A stretch of 64,000 nucleotides of DNA, from positions 4,898,001 to 4,962,000 of the forward strand of contig NZ_CP139559.1 in the NCBI RefSeq assembly GCF_034263275.1. Direction: 5' to 3'. The notes beneath the pieces are model-generated. The model saw only the letters and a list, made by a program, of their open reading frames with translations, was not told the origin of the DNA and ran no database searches. Source of the stretch: Mucilaginibacter sp. cycad4. Its GTDB lineage: Bacteria; Bacteroidota; Bacteroidia; Sphingobacteriales; Sphingobacteriaceae. The position numbers and the translations under genes are program-made. Shown piece by piece: positions 41,853 through 50,671 of this stretch; the first letter of the stretch is position 1, and every line of letters starts with the position of its first letter.

Positions 41853-42707
41853 TTATTGCTTAGCCTGATCCAGCGCTTCCTGGTTCAAGCGGGCGTATTC
41901 TTCATCTTTATCGGCATTGGCCAGGGCTATACCGGCTTCGGCTGCGGCGATGGCACCGGCTTTATCACCTTTACGCAATAACAGGCGCGATTCCCATAGC
42001 TTATACCATGGGCCTTTCGGCTCAATTTTTTCAGCTTCATAAACCCAGCCTAATGCCTTATCAACATCTTTGTGGTTTTCGTAGTAATACTGTATGGCGT
42101 TGAAGTAGTATGGCTTGCGGTCGCCTTTCATCAACTCGTCGATATTGGCTGTGATCTTGGCGTCGTCGTCGGTTTCCATATGGATATATGCCGCGGTTTT
42201 ATCCCAAACCAATACCAGGTCGGTTGATTTGGTGGTTGAGTTAACAAAGGCCATGGTAAAGGTTTCCCTTTTTTCGCTCACGCGGATAGGTTTTATAGTA
42301 AAACGCAGAAAATCCTGGTCTTGCTTGTAGCTGTAGGCGCCCCATTGTTTTACAACTTTATTAAGAATGATGGTCCACTCGTTTTTAGTAGGGATGCTGA
42401 ATAGGGAGTAAGTACCGGCAGGTACCGGGTTGCCTTCAATAACAACTTTTTCGCTAAAGGTAATGGTAGTTGCGGCGTTAGCGCCGGTGCGCCAAACTTC
42501 GCCGTAAGGGATGATACCGCCGAATATTTTGCGGTCTTTAACATTGGGACGGGAATAAGTGATGGTTACTTTTCCTAATCCGAAATCCTGGATAATGGTT
42601 TGAGTTGAGCTGGCCTCAGGTATGCGGGGTATCTGGGCGTATGATTTTAAGCTAAAACAACAACACGCTATCAGCATGCTGAACAGGAATACGTAAGTTT
42701 TTTTCAT
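41853..42707 (-). CDS. DUF2911 domain secreted protein
   Basis: A 284-residue exported protein: signal peptide (1-24, KSYAQ), the DUF2911 domain (about 30-190) with the hallmark VTITYSRPNVKDRKIFGG then IIPYGEVWRTGANAATTI and PAGTYSLFSIPT, and a C-terminal helical TPR-like part (about 195-280, MKGDRKPYYFNAIQYYYENH, AGAIAAAEAGIALANA). Widespread in Bacteroidota; function unknown. It is monocistronic. Confidence 0.9.
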   Translation of the reverse strand: MKKTYVFLFSMLIACCCFSLKSYAQIPRIPEASSTQTIIQDFGLGKVTITYSRPNVKDRKIFGGIIPYGEVWRTGANAATTITFSEKVVIEGNPVPAGTYSLFSIPTKNEWTIILNKVVKQWGAYSYKQDQDFLRFTIKPIRVSEKRETFTMAFVNSTTKSTDLVLVWDKTAAYIHMETDDDAKITANIDELMKGDRKPYYFNAIQYYYENHKDVDKALGWVYEAEKIEPKGPWYKLWESRLLLRKGDKAGAIAAAEAGIALANADKDEEYARLNQEALDQAKQ

Positions 42708-42901
42708 GATTATAGTTTTCGAATCTAAGATACCAAATGTTTTAATGCAGATATTATTGTGTATGACCTAAAAATATTTTCAAGGTTTAGAAGCGATCTG
42801 TGTAAATACACAATAAATGGGCCGCATTCAGGGAAATCGCTTTTAAACGTATTTAACTATAGGAGGGCGATAGGTGAGAAATTTTTACACAAATTTTTCC
42901 G

Positions 42902-42964
42902 AATTAATCGAATTACACGAATTTCAAATCGACAGCAATAAAAATTCGTGTAATTCGATTAATT
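42902..42964. repeat. 23-bp perfect inverted repeat (ATTCGTGTAATTCG type)
   Basis: Arms 42902-42924 and 42942-42964 pair over 23 bp with a 17-base loop; weaker arms extend outward (TTTTTACAC / GTGTGAAAA). Related words occur at 58111-58130. Apart from this repeat and the next gene's promoter, the 393-bp gap before the methyltransferase gene shows nothing. Confidence 0.8.
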
Positions 42965-43087
42965 GTGGCTGATTTGAAAATCAATTCGTGTGAAAATTTT
43001 TGCTCTCATTTATTTATAGGTTTGATCATTTTAAGGGTCATTTCCCAGGGCGGCGTTACTGCAAAGCTAAAATTGCCAGCGCTTTAT

Positions 43088-43095
43088 TACCTTTG
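43088..43095 (+). promoter_or_regulatory. -7 element TACCTTTG next to the methyltransferase start
   Basis: A perfect TAnnTTTG match five bases before the ATG at 43101. Transcription would start at or next to the start codon, so the mRNA is probably leaderless. No clear -33 element. Confidence 0.5.
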
Positions 43096-43100
43096 CACCC

Positions 43101-44288
43101 ATGATTGACGTTATATTAAAGAAGGGTAAAGAAAAAGCCGTACTGCAAAGGCATCCCTGGGTATTTTCAGGAGCGATTGAAAAAGTAAAAGGTAAGCCCG
43201 CTAATGGCGATGTGGTGCAATTGCTAAACACCCAGGGCGAATTTATGGCCTATGGCTTTTATAACGATCAATCGAGGGTTACTTTACGATTGCTGGAGTG
43301 GAACAAAGATGTGCAGGTTGATGAAGCCTGGTTTCGTGAAAAGGTAGCTACAGCGGTTAAAAGCAGGGATAGTATCCTGGCTAACGGCACTAATACCTGC
43401 CGGTTGATTTTCAGTGAATCGGATTATTTGCCGGGCCTAATTGTTGATAAATATGCCGGGCATTTAGCCGTGCAGGTACTTACATCGGGCATCCAGAATG
43501 TAATGCCTGTTATTATTGATGAGCTTAAAAAGCTGCTCAATCCCGGAAGTATTTCAGATAAAAGCGATAATGCTTCCCGCGCTCACGAGGGTTTGGCCGA
43601 AGCAGAGAACAAAGTGCTTGCCGGCAGTCCGCCGCCTGAACTGGTTGAAGTTTTGGAGAACAATGTAGTTTACGGGATCAATATCACCGAAGGCCAAAAA
43701 TCGGGCTTTTATTGTGATCAGCGGGATAACCGCCATGTATTGGCCGTGCATACTAAAGATAAAAAGGTATTGGATTGCTTTTGCTACACCGGCGGTTTTA
43801 CGCTGAACAGCCTTAAAGAAGGCGCGGCATCGGTGACCAGTGTGGATAGTTCGGCGTTGGCCATTGAAACACTGGCCGAAAACATCAGGTTAAATAAACT
43901 GGATGCAACTAAACATACAGCCATTAAATCCGATGTGAACGTGCAGCTTCGCAAATTCAGGGATGAGGGCGAAAAGTTTGATGTTATTGTGCTCGATCCT
44001 CCTAAATATGCACCATCACGCTCGGCATTAACCCGTGCCTCACGCGCTTATAAAGATTTGAACCGCTTAGGCATGCTGCTCCTTAACGAGGGCGGTTTGC
44101 TGGCAACCTATTCATGCTCTGGTGCTATGGATATGGAAACCTTCAAGCAGGTAATTGCCTGGGCCGCGCTTGATGCCGGTAAGCAGGTGCAGTTTATTTA
44201 CCAGTTCCACCAGCCCGAAGACCATCCGGTACGCGCTTCCTTCCCCGAAGGTGAGTACCTGAAAGGTTTACTTTGCCGGGTGTTTTAG
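43101..44288 (+). CDS. RlmI-like class I rRNA methyltransferase (PUA + Rossmann MTase)
   Basis: A 395-residue enzyme of the RlmI/YccW family, which methylates C5 of a cytosine in 23S rRNA (C1962 in E. coli). N-terminal PUA domain (about 1-72, LQRHPWVFSGAIEKVKG), the EEHE-like middle domain, then the methyltransferase domain with GFYCDQRDNR, motif I LDCFCYTGGF, motif IV LDPPKYA and motif VI YSCSGAM. The middle domain carries a roughly 35-residue polar insertion (about 150-185). Full length. A repeat and a strong terminator follow the stop. Confidence 0.9.
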   Translation: MIDVILKKGKEKAVLQRHPWVFSGAIEKVKGKPANGDVVQLLNTQGEFMAYGFYNDQSRVTLRLLEWNKDVQVDEAWFREKVATAVKSRDSILANGTNTCRLIFSESDYLPGLIVDKYAGHLAVQVLTSGIQNVMPVIIDELKKLLNPGSISDKSDNASRAHEGLAEAENKVLAGSPPPELVEVLENNVVYGINITEGQKSGFYCDQRDNRHVLAVHTKDKKVLDCFCYTGGFTLNSLKEGAASVTSVDSSALAIETLAENIRLNKLDATKHTAIKSDVNVQLRKFRDEGEKFDVIVLDPPKYAPSRSALTRASRAYKDLNRLGMLLLNEGGLLATYSCSGAMDMETFKQVIAWAALDAGKQVQFIYQFHQPEDHPVRASFPEGEYLKGLLCRVF

Positions 44289-44300
44289 CCCGCCCCTACC

Positions 44301-44312
44301 CCCCTGAAGGGG
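44301..44312. repeat. CCCCTGAAGGGG, degenerate copy of the stop-codon repeat
   Basis: CCCCTGAAGGGG within GCCCGCCCCTACCCCCCTGA starts right after the methyltransferase TAG and precedes its terminator, the same layout as after groEL. Confidence 0.6.
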
Positions 44313-44319
44313 AACTATA

Positions 44320-44358
44320 GCGGAAGGCCTGTTTTGCGTAACAAAACAGGCCTTCCGC
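44320..44358. terminator. Methyltransferase gene terminator
   Basis: A 17-bp perfect stem, arms 44320-44336 (GCGGAAGGCCTGTTTTG) and 44342-44358, loop CGTAA. It has little T run on the plus strand, so it may instead protect or process the RNA end. Confidence 0.75.
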
Positions 44359-44365
44359 ATTTAAT

Positions 44366-44492
44366 GCTGCCGCGGGTTTTCAACCCGTGGTAACCATGAT
44401 TTCAGCTTTCAGCTGAACCGCATTTAATAATGTAGCTGAAAGCTTACTGTGTATCCAACCACGGGTTACGCTATCGCTGAACCCGCGGCAGC
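44366..44492. repeat. Nested GCTGCCGCGGGTT palindromic repeat
   Basis: Three nested arm pairs: 44366-44378 with 44480-44492, 44382-44391 with 44458-44467, and 44404-44414 with 44434-44444, all perfect. The remaining 240 bases before susC show no gene. Confidence 0.75.
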
Positions 44493-44735
44493 TTATATTC
44501 TTATTCTGTTTTTCTTCAATTGCCCTCATCCACTTAAAAAAGCGGTTAATTTTTGCGCGGTTAATAAAATTTTACCCGAATTAACCCCTTTTTTAACCCT
44601 TGTTTTAATACCACCCGCTATATCATTGCTGTGCCAAATGGAAAACAGGATAAATATTATGCGGGTCTAACCACCCCCGTTTAATGCTTTTGCTCTTCCT
44701 CAGGTAAGTGTTATAAACCCATTAACCAATTATTT

Positions 44736-47700
44736 ATGTACGAAAATTTTACCAATTATGATGGGTGCCATCGCATCCGTTATCGTGCTAAAATTAAGGG
44801 AGTATTGCAATGCTGCATTACCGCTCTTTTGTTTTTAGCCATGTGTACTTCGGCTTTTGCTCAGGGCAGCAAAATAACCGGTGTAGTAAATGATGAGCAC
44901 GGACAACCCCTGCCCGGTGTAAGCGTTAAGCTAAAGGGCACGCCCAATGGTACAACTACCAATGTAAACGGCCAGTTCAACATTAATGCGGAACCAAGTC
45001 AAACGCTGGTATTTAGTTTTTTAGGGTATATGCCTCAGGAGGTAGCGGTAGGCAGCCAAAAATCTATCAGCATTAAAATGCAGCCTAACGCCACTAACAT
45101 GAATGAGGTGGTTGTGGTAGGTTACGGTACTCAGCGTAAAGCAACCGTAACCGGATCGGTGGCATCAGTTACCAACAGCGAGATCGTGACCACCAAGAAC
45201 GAGAACGTGCTGAACATGCTTGCCGGTAAAGTGGCCGGTGTACGCATCACTCAGAATACATCCGAGCCGGGTTCGTTCAGCAACGCATTTGATATCCGTG
45301 GTTTTGGTAACCCCCTGGTGGTTATCGACGGGATTCCGCGCGATAACATTTCAAGGCTTGACCCTAACGATATCGAAAGCGTTTCGGTATTGAAAGACGC
45401 ATCTGCCGCTATTTACGGTGTGCGCGCCGCAAACGGTGTAGTTATCGTTACTACCAAAAAAGGCAAAAAAGGTGCGGTTGATCTTAACTATTCCGGTACT
45501 TACGGCTGGCAGATCCCATCGTACATGCCAAAACCTGTTGGTGCAGTTGATTTCATGACCCTGGTTAACGAGCAACTTTTGCACAACGTTAATGGCGGAC
45601 AGGTAAAATACACCGATGCTGATTTTGCTGCTTATAAAAACGGTTCAAAAACAAGCACAGACTGGTATAGCCCAGTTTTCGCTAACAGTGCTCCGCAGCA
45701 ACAGCATAACCTGAATGCTACAGGCGGTACTGATAATACCAGCTATTTTGTGAGTATGGGTATTACCGATCAGGACGGCTTTTTCAAAAGCGGCGACCTG
45801 AACTATAAGAAATATAACCTGCGCTCAAACCTAACCACCAAAATCAATAAAAATCTTACCATTGATGTAAACCTGAGCGGTACCATCGAACAAAAAAATC
45901 AACCTTACCAGGACGCCTGGTGGATCATCCGCTCATTCTGGAGACAGGTACCTACCCAAAGCATTTATGCCAATAACAACCCGGCATACCTGAACAATGG
46001 CGAAGTTGATGGTTCAAATCCTGTTGCAATGGTCAATGCAGATGTTGATGGTTACAAACAAATCGCCAATAAATGGTTACAGTCATCAGTGTCCGCAACG
46101 TACAATGTACCCTTTGTACCGGGCTTGAGTGCTAAAGGCTTGTATAACTATGATTACTATTTTTCAAGTAACAAGATCTATCAGCGTTCATATAATCAGT
46201 ATAACTATGATGCTAACAGTAATACCTACGCGCCTATAGCTAATCAAACACCAGGTTCACTCACCCGCCAGTTTTATGAAAAGCCAAGCACCCTGATGCA
46301 GTTGTCTCTAAACTATGCAAAACAGTTTAAAGGAGGTCATAACATTACAGCTTTGGCGCTTTATGAAGAAAGCGAACAAAAAGGCGATAACTTCAATGCA
46401 CAGCGCCAGCTTTCACTGCCTGTTGATCAGCTGTCGGCGGGTAATGCTTTAAATCAAACAGCTACGGTTGACGGAGGCTGGCCTTATGATTTTGTAACTA
46501 AATCATTTGTTGGTCGTGTAAACTACGATTATAAATCAAAATACCTGGTTGAGTTTAGCTTCAGGGATGACGCCAACTCCAAAAACTCTCCGCTTAAAAG
46601 ATGGGGCTTTTTCCCGGGTGCATCTGCCGGTTGGAGGATCTCACAGGAAAACTTCTGGAAAAACACATCGGCTCTGTCATTTATTGATGACCTGAAGATC
46701 CGTTTGTCATACGCTAAACTGGGTGATGACGCAGGTCTTAACGCTTACCAATATCTTACAGGTTATAACTACCCGGCTTCGGGCGACAACAACAGGTTGC
46801 CTCCGGGCTCGGTATTTGACGGTACTTTTGTTAACGGTGCCCAAAGCCGCGGCATAGCTAACCCTTATATTTTCTGGTATGTTGCAAAAACATACAATGC
46901 AGGTATCGACTTGCAGGCCTGGAACGGTTTGTTAGGTTTAACTGTTGATGCTTTCAGGCGCGACAGGAGCGGCTTGCTTGATACCCGCGCCGATAACCTG
47001 CCGGGTGTAGTAGGTGCCGGTTTACCACAGGAAAATCTTAACAGCGATCGTGCCCAGGGTTTCGATATCGAGATAAACCATCGTTACCACATAGGCAGCT
47101 TTAACTACTTTGTTAAAGGTACATTCGGTTATACCCGCACACAATGGATCAGTAAAGTACACTCGGCTTATGGTAACTCGCAGCTTAACTGGCATAATAA
47201 TAACGATAACCGTTATAACAACATATTCTGGGGTTACGGTGCCAACGGCCAGTTTCAAAACTACCAGCAGATCCTGAACAGTCCGCAGTTTGTATCACGC
47301 AACGCGGTAGTTGGTGATTATATTTTGCAGGACTGGAACGGCGACGGCGTCATCAACGATCAGGACGTACACCCTATTGCACAAAACGTAAGTAACAATA
47401 ACTACAGCGTGCCTTCAACCACATTTGGTTTAACATTGGGCGGTTCATACAAAGGTTTTGACATCAATACCGTATGGCAGGGAGCTGCCGGTATTAACGT
47501 ATCATATATCGAACAATTGAATATCCCGCTATGGGGTGGTGGCAGTGCCCTATCTATGTTCATGGACAGGTATCACCCAACTGATCCTAAGGCCGATCCT
47601 TACGATCCAAACACCGCATGGACCCCGGGTACTTTTGCCCTTACGGGTACAACAGCCAATACTAACTCGCTGTCAAACATCCACAGCGCAGCTTATGTGA

Positions 47701-47909
47701 GGTTAAAATCTGCCGAGATTGGCTACAGCATCCCAGCCGGGGCAGCTAAAAAGGTGGGGATTAAAGGTGCAAGGATCTTTGTGAACGGGTACAATATATT
47801 AACCATCACAGGCTTGAAATATCTTGATCCTGAACACCCATCGGCCAACTACGGCTATTTATATCCTTTAGATAAAGTTTATTCCATCGGTGTAAATGTT
47901 AAACTATAA
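44736..47909 (+). CDS. SusC/RagA-family TonB-linked outer-membrane transporter
   Basis: The 1057-residue importer of the utilisation locus. Signal peptide (about 15-43, TSAFAQ), carboxypeptidase-like/CNA-B regulatory domain (about 47-120, GVVNDEHGQPLPGVSVKLKG), TonB-box-like MNEVVVVGYGTQRK (about 124-137), plug (about 138-240, LKDASAAIYGVRAANGVVIVTTKKG) and a large beta-barrel to the C-terminal YSIGVNVKL. It works with SusD as a pedal-bin pair that brings oligosaccharides into the periplasm. It is the first gene of the five-gene operon; no sigma/anti-sigma pair, hybrid two-component sensor or other local regulator is adjacent. Confidence 0.97.
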   Translation: MYENFTNYDGCHRIRYRAKIKGVLQCCITALLFLAMCTSAFAQGSKITGVVNDEHGQPLPGVSVKLKGTPNGTTTNVNGQFNINAEPSQTLVFSFLGYMPQEVAVGSQKSISIKMQPNATNMNEVVVVGYGTQRKATVTGSVASVTNSEIVTTKNENVLNMLAGKVAGVRITQNTSEPGSFSNAFDIRGFGNPLVVIDGIPRDNISRLDPNDIESVSVLKDASAAIYGVRAANGVVIVTTKKGKKGAVDLNYSGTYGWQIPSYMPKPVGAVDFMTLVNEQLLHNVNGGQVKYTDADFAAYKNGSKTSTDWYSPVFANSAPQQQHNLNATGGTDNTSYFVSMGITDQDGFFKSGDLNYKKYNLRSNLTTKINKNLTIDVNLSGTIEQKNQPYQDAWWIIRSFWRQVPTQSIYANNNPAYLNNGEVDGSNPVAMVNADVDGYKQIANKWLQSSVSATYNVPFVPGLSAKGLYNYDYYFSSNKIYQRSYNQYNYDANSNTYAPIANQTPGSLTRQFYEKPSTLMQLSLNYAKQFKGGHNITALALYEESEQKGDNFNAQRQLSLPVDQLSAGNALNQTATVDGGWPYDFVTKSFVGRVNYDYKSKYLVEFSFRDDANSKNSPLKRWGFFPGASAGWRISQENFWKNTSALSFIDDLKIRLSYAKLGDDAGLNAYQYLTGYNYPASGDNNRLPPGSVFDGTFVNGAQSRGIANPYIFWYVAKTYNAGIDLQAWNGLLGLTVDAFRRDRSGLLDTRADNLPGVVGAGLPQENLNSDRAQGFDIEINHRYHIGSFNYFVKGTFGYTRTQWISKVHSAYGNSQLNWHNNNDNRYNNIFWGYGANGQFQNYQQILNSPQFVSRNAVVGDYILQDWNGDGVINDQDVHPIAQNVSNNNYSVPSTTFGLTLGGSYKGFDINTVWQGAAGINVSYIEQLNIPLWGGGSALSMFMDRYHPTDPKADPYDPNTAWTPGTFALTGTTANTNSLSNIHSAAYVRLKSAEIGYSIPAGAAKKVGIKGARIFVNGYNILTITGLKYLDPEHPSANYGYLYPLDKVYSIGVNVKL

Positions 47910-47922
47910 TCAATTACAGATC

Positions 47923-49833
47923 ATGAAAAAATACACATATACGATATTGGCTTTTTTACTTTGCTGGACAACGGCATGTAAAAAGCTGGATACCCTGCCC
48001 CCGAGCATTGTTAAGGACGATGACGTTTTTGCTACCGCCGCGGGGATTCAGGCCTACATGTCAAGGCTGTACAGCGAATTACCTATCGAAGATTTCAGGT
48101 ACTCGCCCGAAAGAGGTTTAAATATGTTCTGGATCATCAGCCCTACGAGCGCTACCACAGGCGAAGCCCTGAGCCGTGATCAGAATAACTCCATGCAGGA
48201 AAACACAGGTCTTTCAACCTGGGGCGATTGCTATAAGGTTATCAGGGATGCTAACTATTTTGCCGAGACCCTGCCCAAATACGCGAGCAACTTTACCAAC
48301 GATCAGGTAAATAACTGGTTAGGTGAAGCAAGGTTTGTGCGTGCGGCTACTTATTTTGCATTGGTTAAACGTTACGGTGGTGTGCCGCTTGTTGATAAAG
48401 TGCTTAACTATCCTGAACAAAGCATCGAGGAATTAAAAATCCCCCGTTCGTCGGAAGAAAAGATCTATGATTTTATCGGCGCCGACCTGGATTATGCTTA
48501 CACTAACCTTCCTGAAACTAACCAGGCAGGCAGGGCAAGTAAATATGCGGCTGCGGGGTTCAAATCAAGGGCAATGCTTTACGCCGGTACAATAGCTAAG
48601 TACAATCAGATCACATTGGTTGATGGCAGCGGTAACAGGCTTTGCGGTATTCCGGTTGCAAAAGCGGTTACTTACTTTAAAGCAGCTTATGATGCGGCAG
48701 CATTGCTTGACGGTAAATACAGCCTATACAAAAAAGCATGGGCTGCGGGCGATAAAAACGCGCAATATCAAAACTACGTTAGCCTGTTTTTTGATGCATC
48801 GAGCCCTGAAAACATATTTGTACGTCAGTATCATTATCCTGAATCGGTACATGGTTATGATGCCTACAACGTACCACGCCAGTTAATGGGCGCTAACGGT
48901 TACTCATCAGAAGTTAACCCGACGTTAGATTTTGTGGAGCTGTTTGATGGTTTCCCTAAAAATGCTGATGGTACTATCAAAACTACAACCGGTGGTAAAT
49001 ACGATCTGTACACCAATACTGTGGATATATTTGCCAATGCAGAGCCAAGGTTAAGGGCAACCGTAGTTTTGCCTGGCGATGTGATGAAAGGCGTAAGCAT
49101 CGAGATCCGCAGAGGTATTTATACCGGTCCTTCCGCTGGCGGCATTAGTCCGCTGTTGCCTGCTGGTTCAACTGCTCATTACCCAACTGACAATATTGTT
49201 CAATCGGCTAATGCCAGCCAAACCCCGTACAAATTACCAAACGGTACAACCATGAACCCTGCCGGTTTAAGCGGTTATTTTACAGGCGATGGAACCAACT
49301 CTGTTTCTGGCTTTTCTATCCGTAAATACATTGTACCTGATAAACCGACGTCTGAAGTATTGGAAAACCGTTCTGATCAAACCTGGATCGAGCTGCGTTA
49401 TGCCGAAGTATTACTTAATCGTGCCGAGGCAGCTGTTGAGTTGAACGCCTTAGGCCAGTCGGATAAAAGCTATTTACAGGATGCCTTTACCCAGATCAAC
49501 CAGATCCGTGAGCGCGCCGGTGCTGATCTTTTAACCGGTACTGCCAATTTAACTATCGACATAGTTCGTAAAGAGCGCAAAAAAGAGCTTGGTTTTGAGA
49601 ACAAACAATATTGGGATATGCGCCGCTGGAGGGTTGCCGATAAGGAACAAAACAGTACCATTTACCGTACGCTGATGCCTTTCTATTCGGCTAATGACGG
49701 TAAATACTTCTTTGATGCCCGTTTAGATGAGCGTAACTCAAGATACACTTTTGATGTGCGCTGGTACTACGAGCAGATTCCGCAGGGCGAGATCCAGAAA
49801 AGCCAGAATTTAATTCAAAATCCGGGTTATTAA
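47923..49833 (+). CDS. SusD/RagB-family glycan-binding lipoprotein
   Basis: A 636-residue surface lipoprotein that caps the SusC barrel and captures glycan. Lipobox LCWTTAC (Cys about 18), the SusD N-terminal region (ATAAGIQAYMSRLYSELP, NNWLGEARFVRAATYFALVKRYGGVPLV) and the C-terminal RagB/SusD block WIELRYAEVLLNRAEAAVEL and RKERKKELGFENKQYWDMRRW. I start at ATG 47923, 13 bases after the SusC stop, because the longer frame overlaps susC and precedes the signal peptide. Confidence 0.96.
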   Translation: MKKYTYTILAFLLCWTTACKKLDTLPPSIVKDDDVFATAAGIQAYMSRLYSELPIEDFRYSPERGLNMFWIISPTSATTGEALSRDQNNSMQENTGLSTWGDCYKVIRDANYFAETLPKYASNFTNDQVNNWLGEARFVRAATYFALVKRYGGVPLVDKVLNYPEQSIEELKIPRSSEEKIYDFIGADLDYAYTNLPETNQAGRASKYAAAGFKSRAMLYAGTIAKYNQITLVDGSGNRLCGIPVAKAVTYFKAAYDAAALLDGKYSLYKKAWAAGDKNAQYQNYVSLFFDASSPENIFVRQYHYPESVHGYDAYNVPRQLMGANGYSSEVNPTLDFVELFDGFPKNADGTIKTTTGGKYDLYTNTVDIFANAEPRLRATVVLPGDVMKGVSIEIRRGIYTGPSAGGISPLLPAGSTAHYPTDNIVQSANASQTPYKLPNGTTMNPAGLSGYFTGDGTNSVSGFSIRKYIVPDKPTSEVLENRSDQTWIELRYAEVLLNRAEAAVELNALGQSDKSYLQDAFTQINQIRERAGADLLTGTANLTIDIVRKERKKELGFENKQYWDMRRWRVADKEQNSTIYRTLMPFYSANDGKYFFDARLDERNSRYTFDVRWYYEQIPQGEIQKSQNLIQNPGY

Positions 49834-49846
49834 TTTTAAGAGAGAG

Positions 49847-50596
49847 ATGAAAAAACTATTTTATAGCATAGCATTAAGTGTATTGGTTGCCGCGGGCAGC
49901 TCATGCAAAAAGGTTGATAATTATGCCGCTCCCAACGTTACCTTAAAAGGTACTGTAACTGATGCCGGGACTGGCAAAAGCCTGCAAACAGAACAAGGTT
50001 CGGGTACCCGAATCAAATTATTGGAGATAAGCTGGAGCTCAAACCCAACCCCGTTTTATATATCCTCATTTCAGGATGGTACTTATCAAAACACCAAACT
50101 GTTTGCAGGTAAAAATGTAATTTCGGCCGAGGGGGCTTTTGTGCCATTGGTTCAGGTTGATGATGCCGGCAAGACCATTGTTGATAAAAGCCAGACCGTT
50201 GATGTTAAAGGTGTGACCACTGTAAACTTTTCGGTCGAGCCATTTTTGAGGATAGAATGGGCCGGCGATCCTGTTTTGAATGCAGACGGTACCATAACTA
50301 CCAGCTTTAAAGTTACCCGCGGTACTGCCGATCCTAATTTTCAGCAAAACGTGAGTGATGTAGCCGTATTTATCAATTCAAATAACTACGTAGGCAACAA
50401 TAACTACGATAACCGTTATACGCCTAAGCTGAGCGGTGACGCGGCCAACGCAACCATTGGTCAAACTGTTAGCCTTACTACGCTTGGCGGCAAACTGCCC
50501 GGTAAAAGGAGCTACTTTGTACGCGTAGGTGCAAGGGTTTCTTATGGTCTTAATTATTACAACTATACCGACGTTAAAGAGGTAAAGGTTCCGTAA
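49847..50596 (+). CDS. DUF3823 lipoprotein (SusE-position protein)
   Basis: A 249-residue lipoprotein (lipobox AAGSSC, Cys20) with two beta-sandwich parts: a carboxypeptidase-regulatory-like domain (about 29-130, VTLKGTVTDAGTGKSL...FSVEPFLRIEW) and a C-terminal Ig-like domain ending TDVKEVKVP, as in DUF3823 proteins. In utilisation loci this family takes the SusE/SusF place as an auxiliary surface glycan-binding protein. It begins 13 bases after susD. Ligand unknown. Confidence 0.88.
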   Translation: MKKLFYSIALSVLVAAGSSCKKVDNYAAPNVTLKGTVTDAGTGKSLQTEQGSGTRIKLLEISWSSNPTPFYISSFQDGTYQNTKLFAGKNVISAEGAFVPLVQVDDAGKTIVDKSQTVDVKGVTTVNFSVEPFLRIEWAGDPVLNADGTITTSFKVTRGTADPNFQQNVSDVAVFINSNNYVGNNNYDNRYTPKLSGDAANATIGQTVSLTTLGGKLPGKRSYFVRVGARVSYGLNYYNYTDVKEVKVP

Positions 50597-50671
50597 AACA
50601 ATATGAATACCTGTGTGCGGGAGGGGCCAGGGAGTGGTTCTTCCCAAACACAGTTTTAATAAAATACAACT

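Noticed and set aside
44449..44670. Plus-strand frame of 73 codons upstream of susC
   Set aside because: Its first part lies in the nested GC-rich repeat, and no ribosome site or family similarity is seen.
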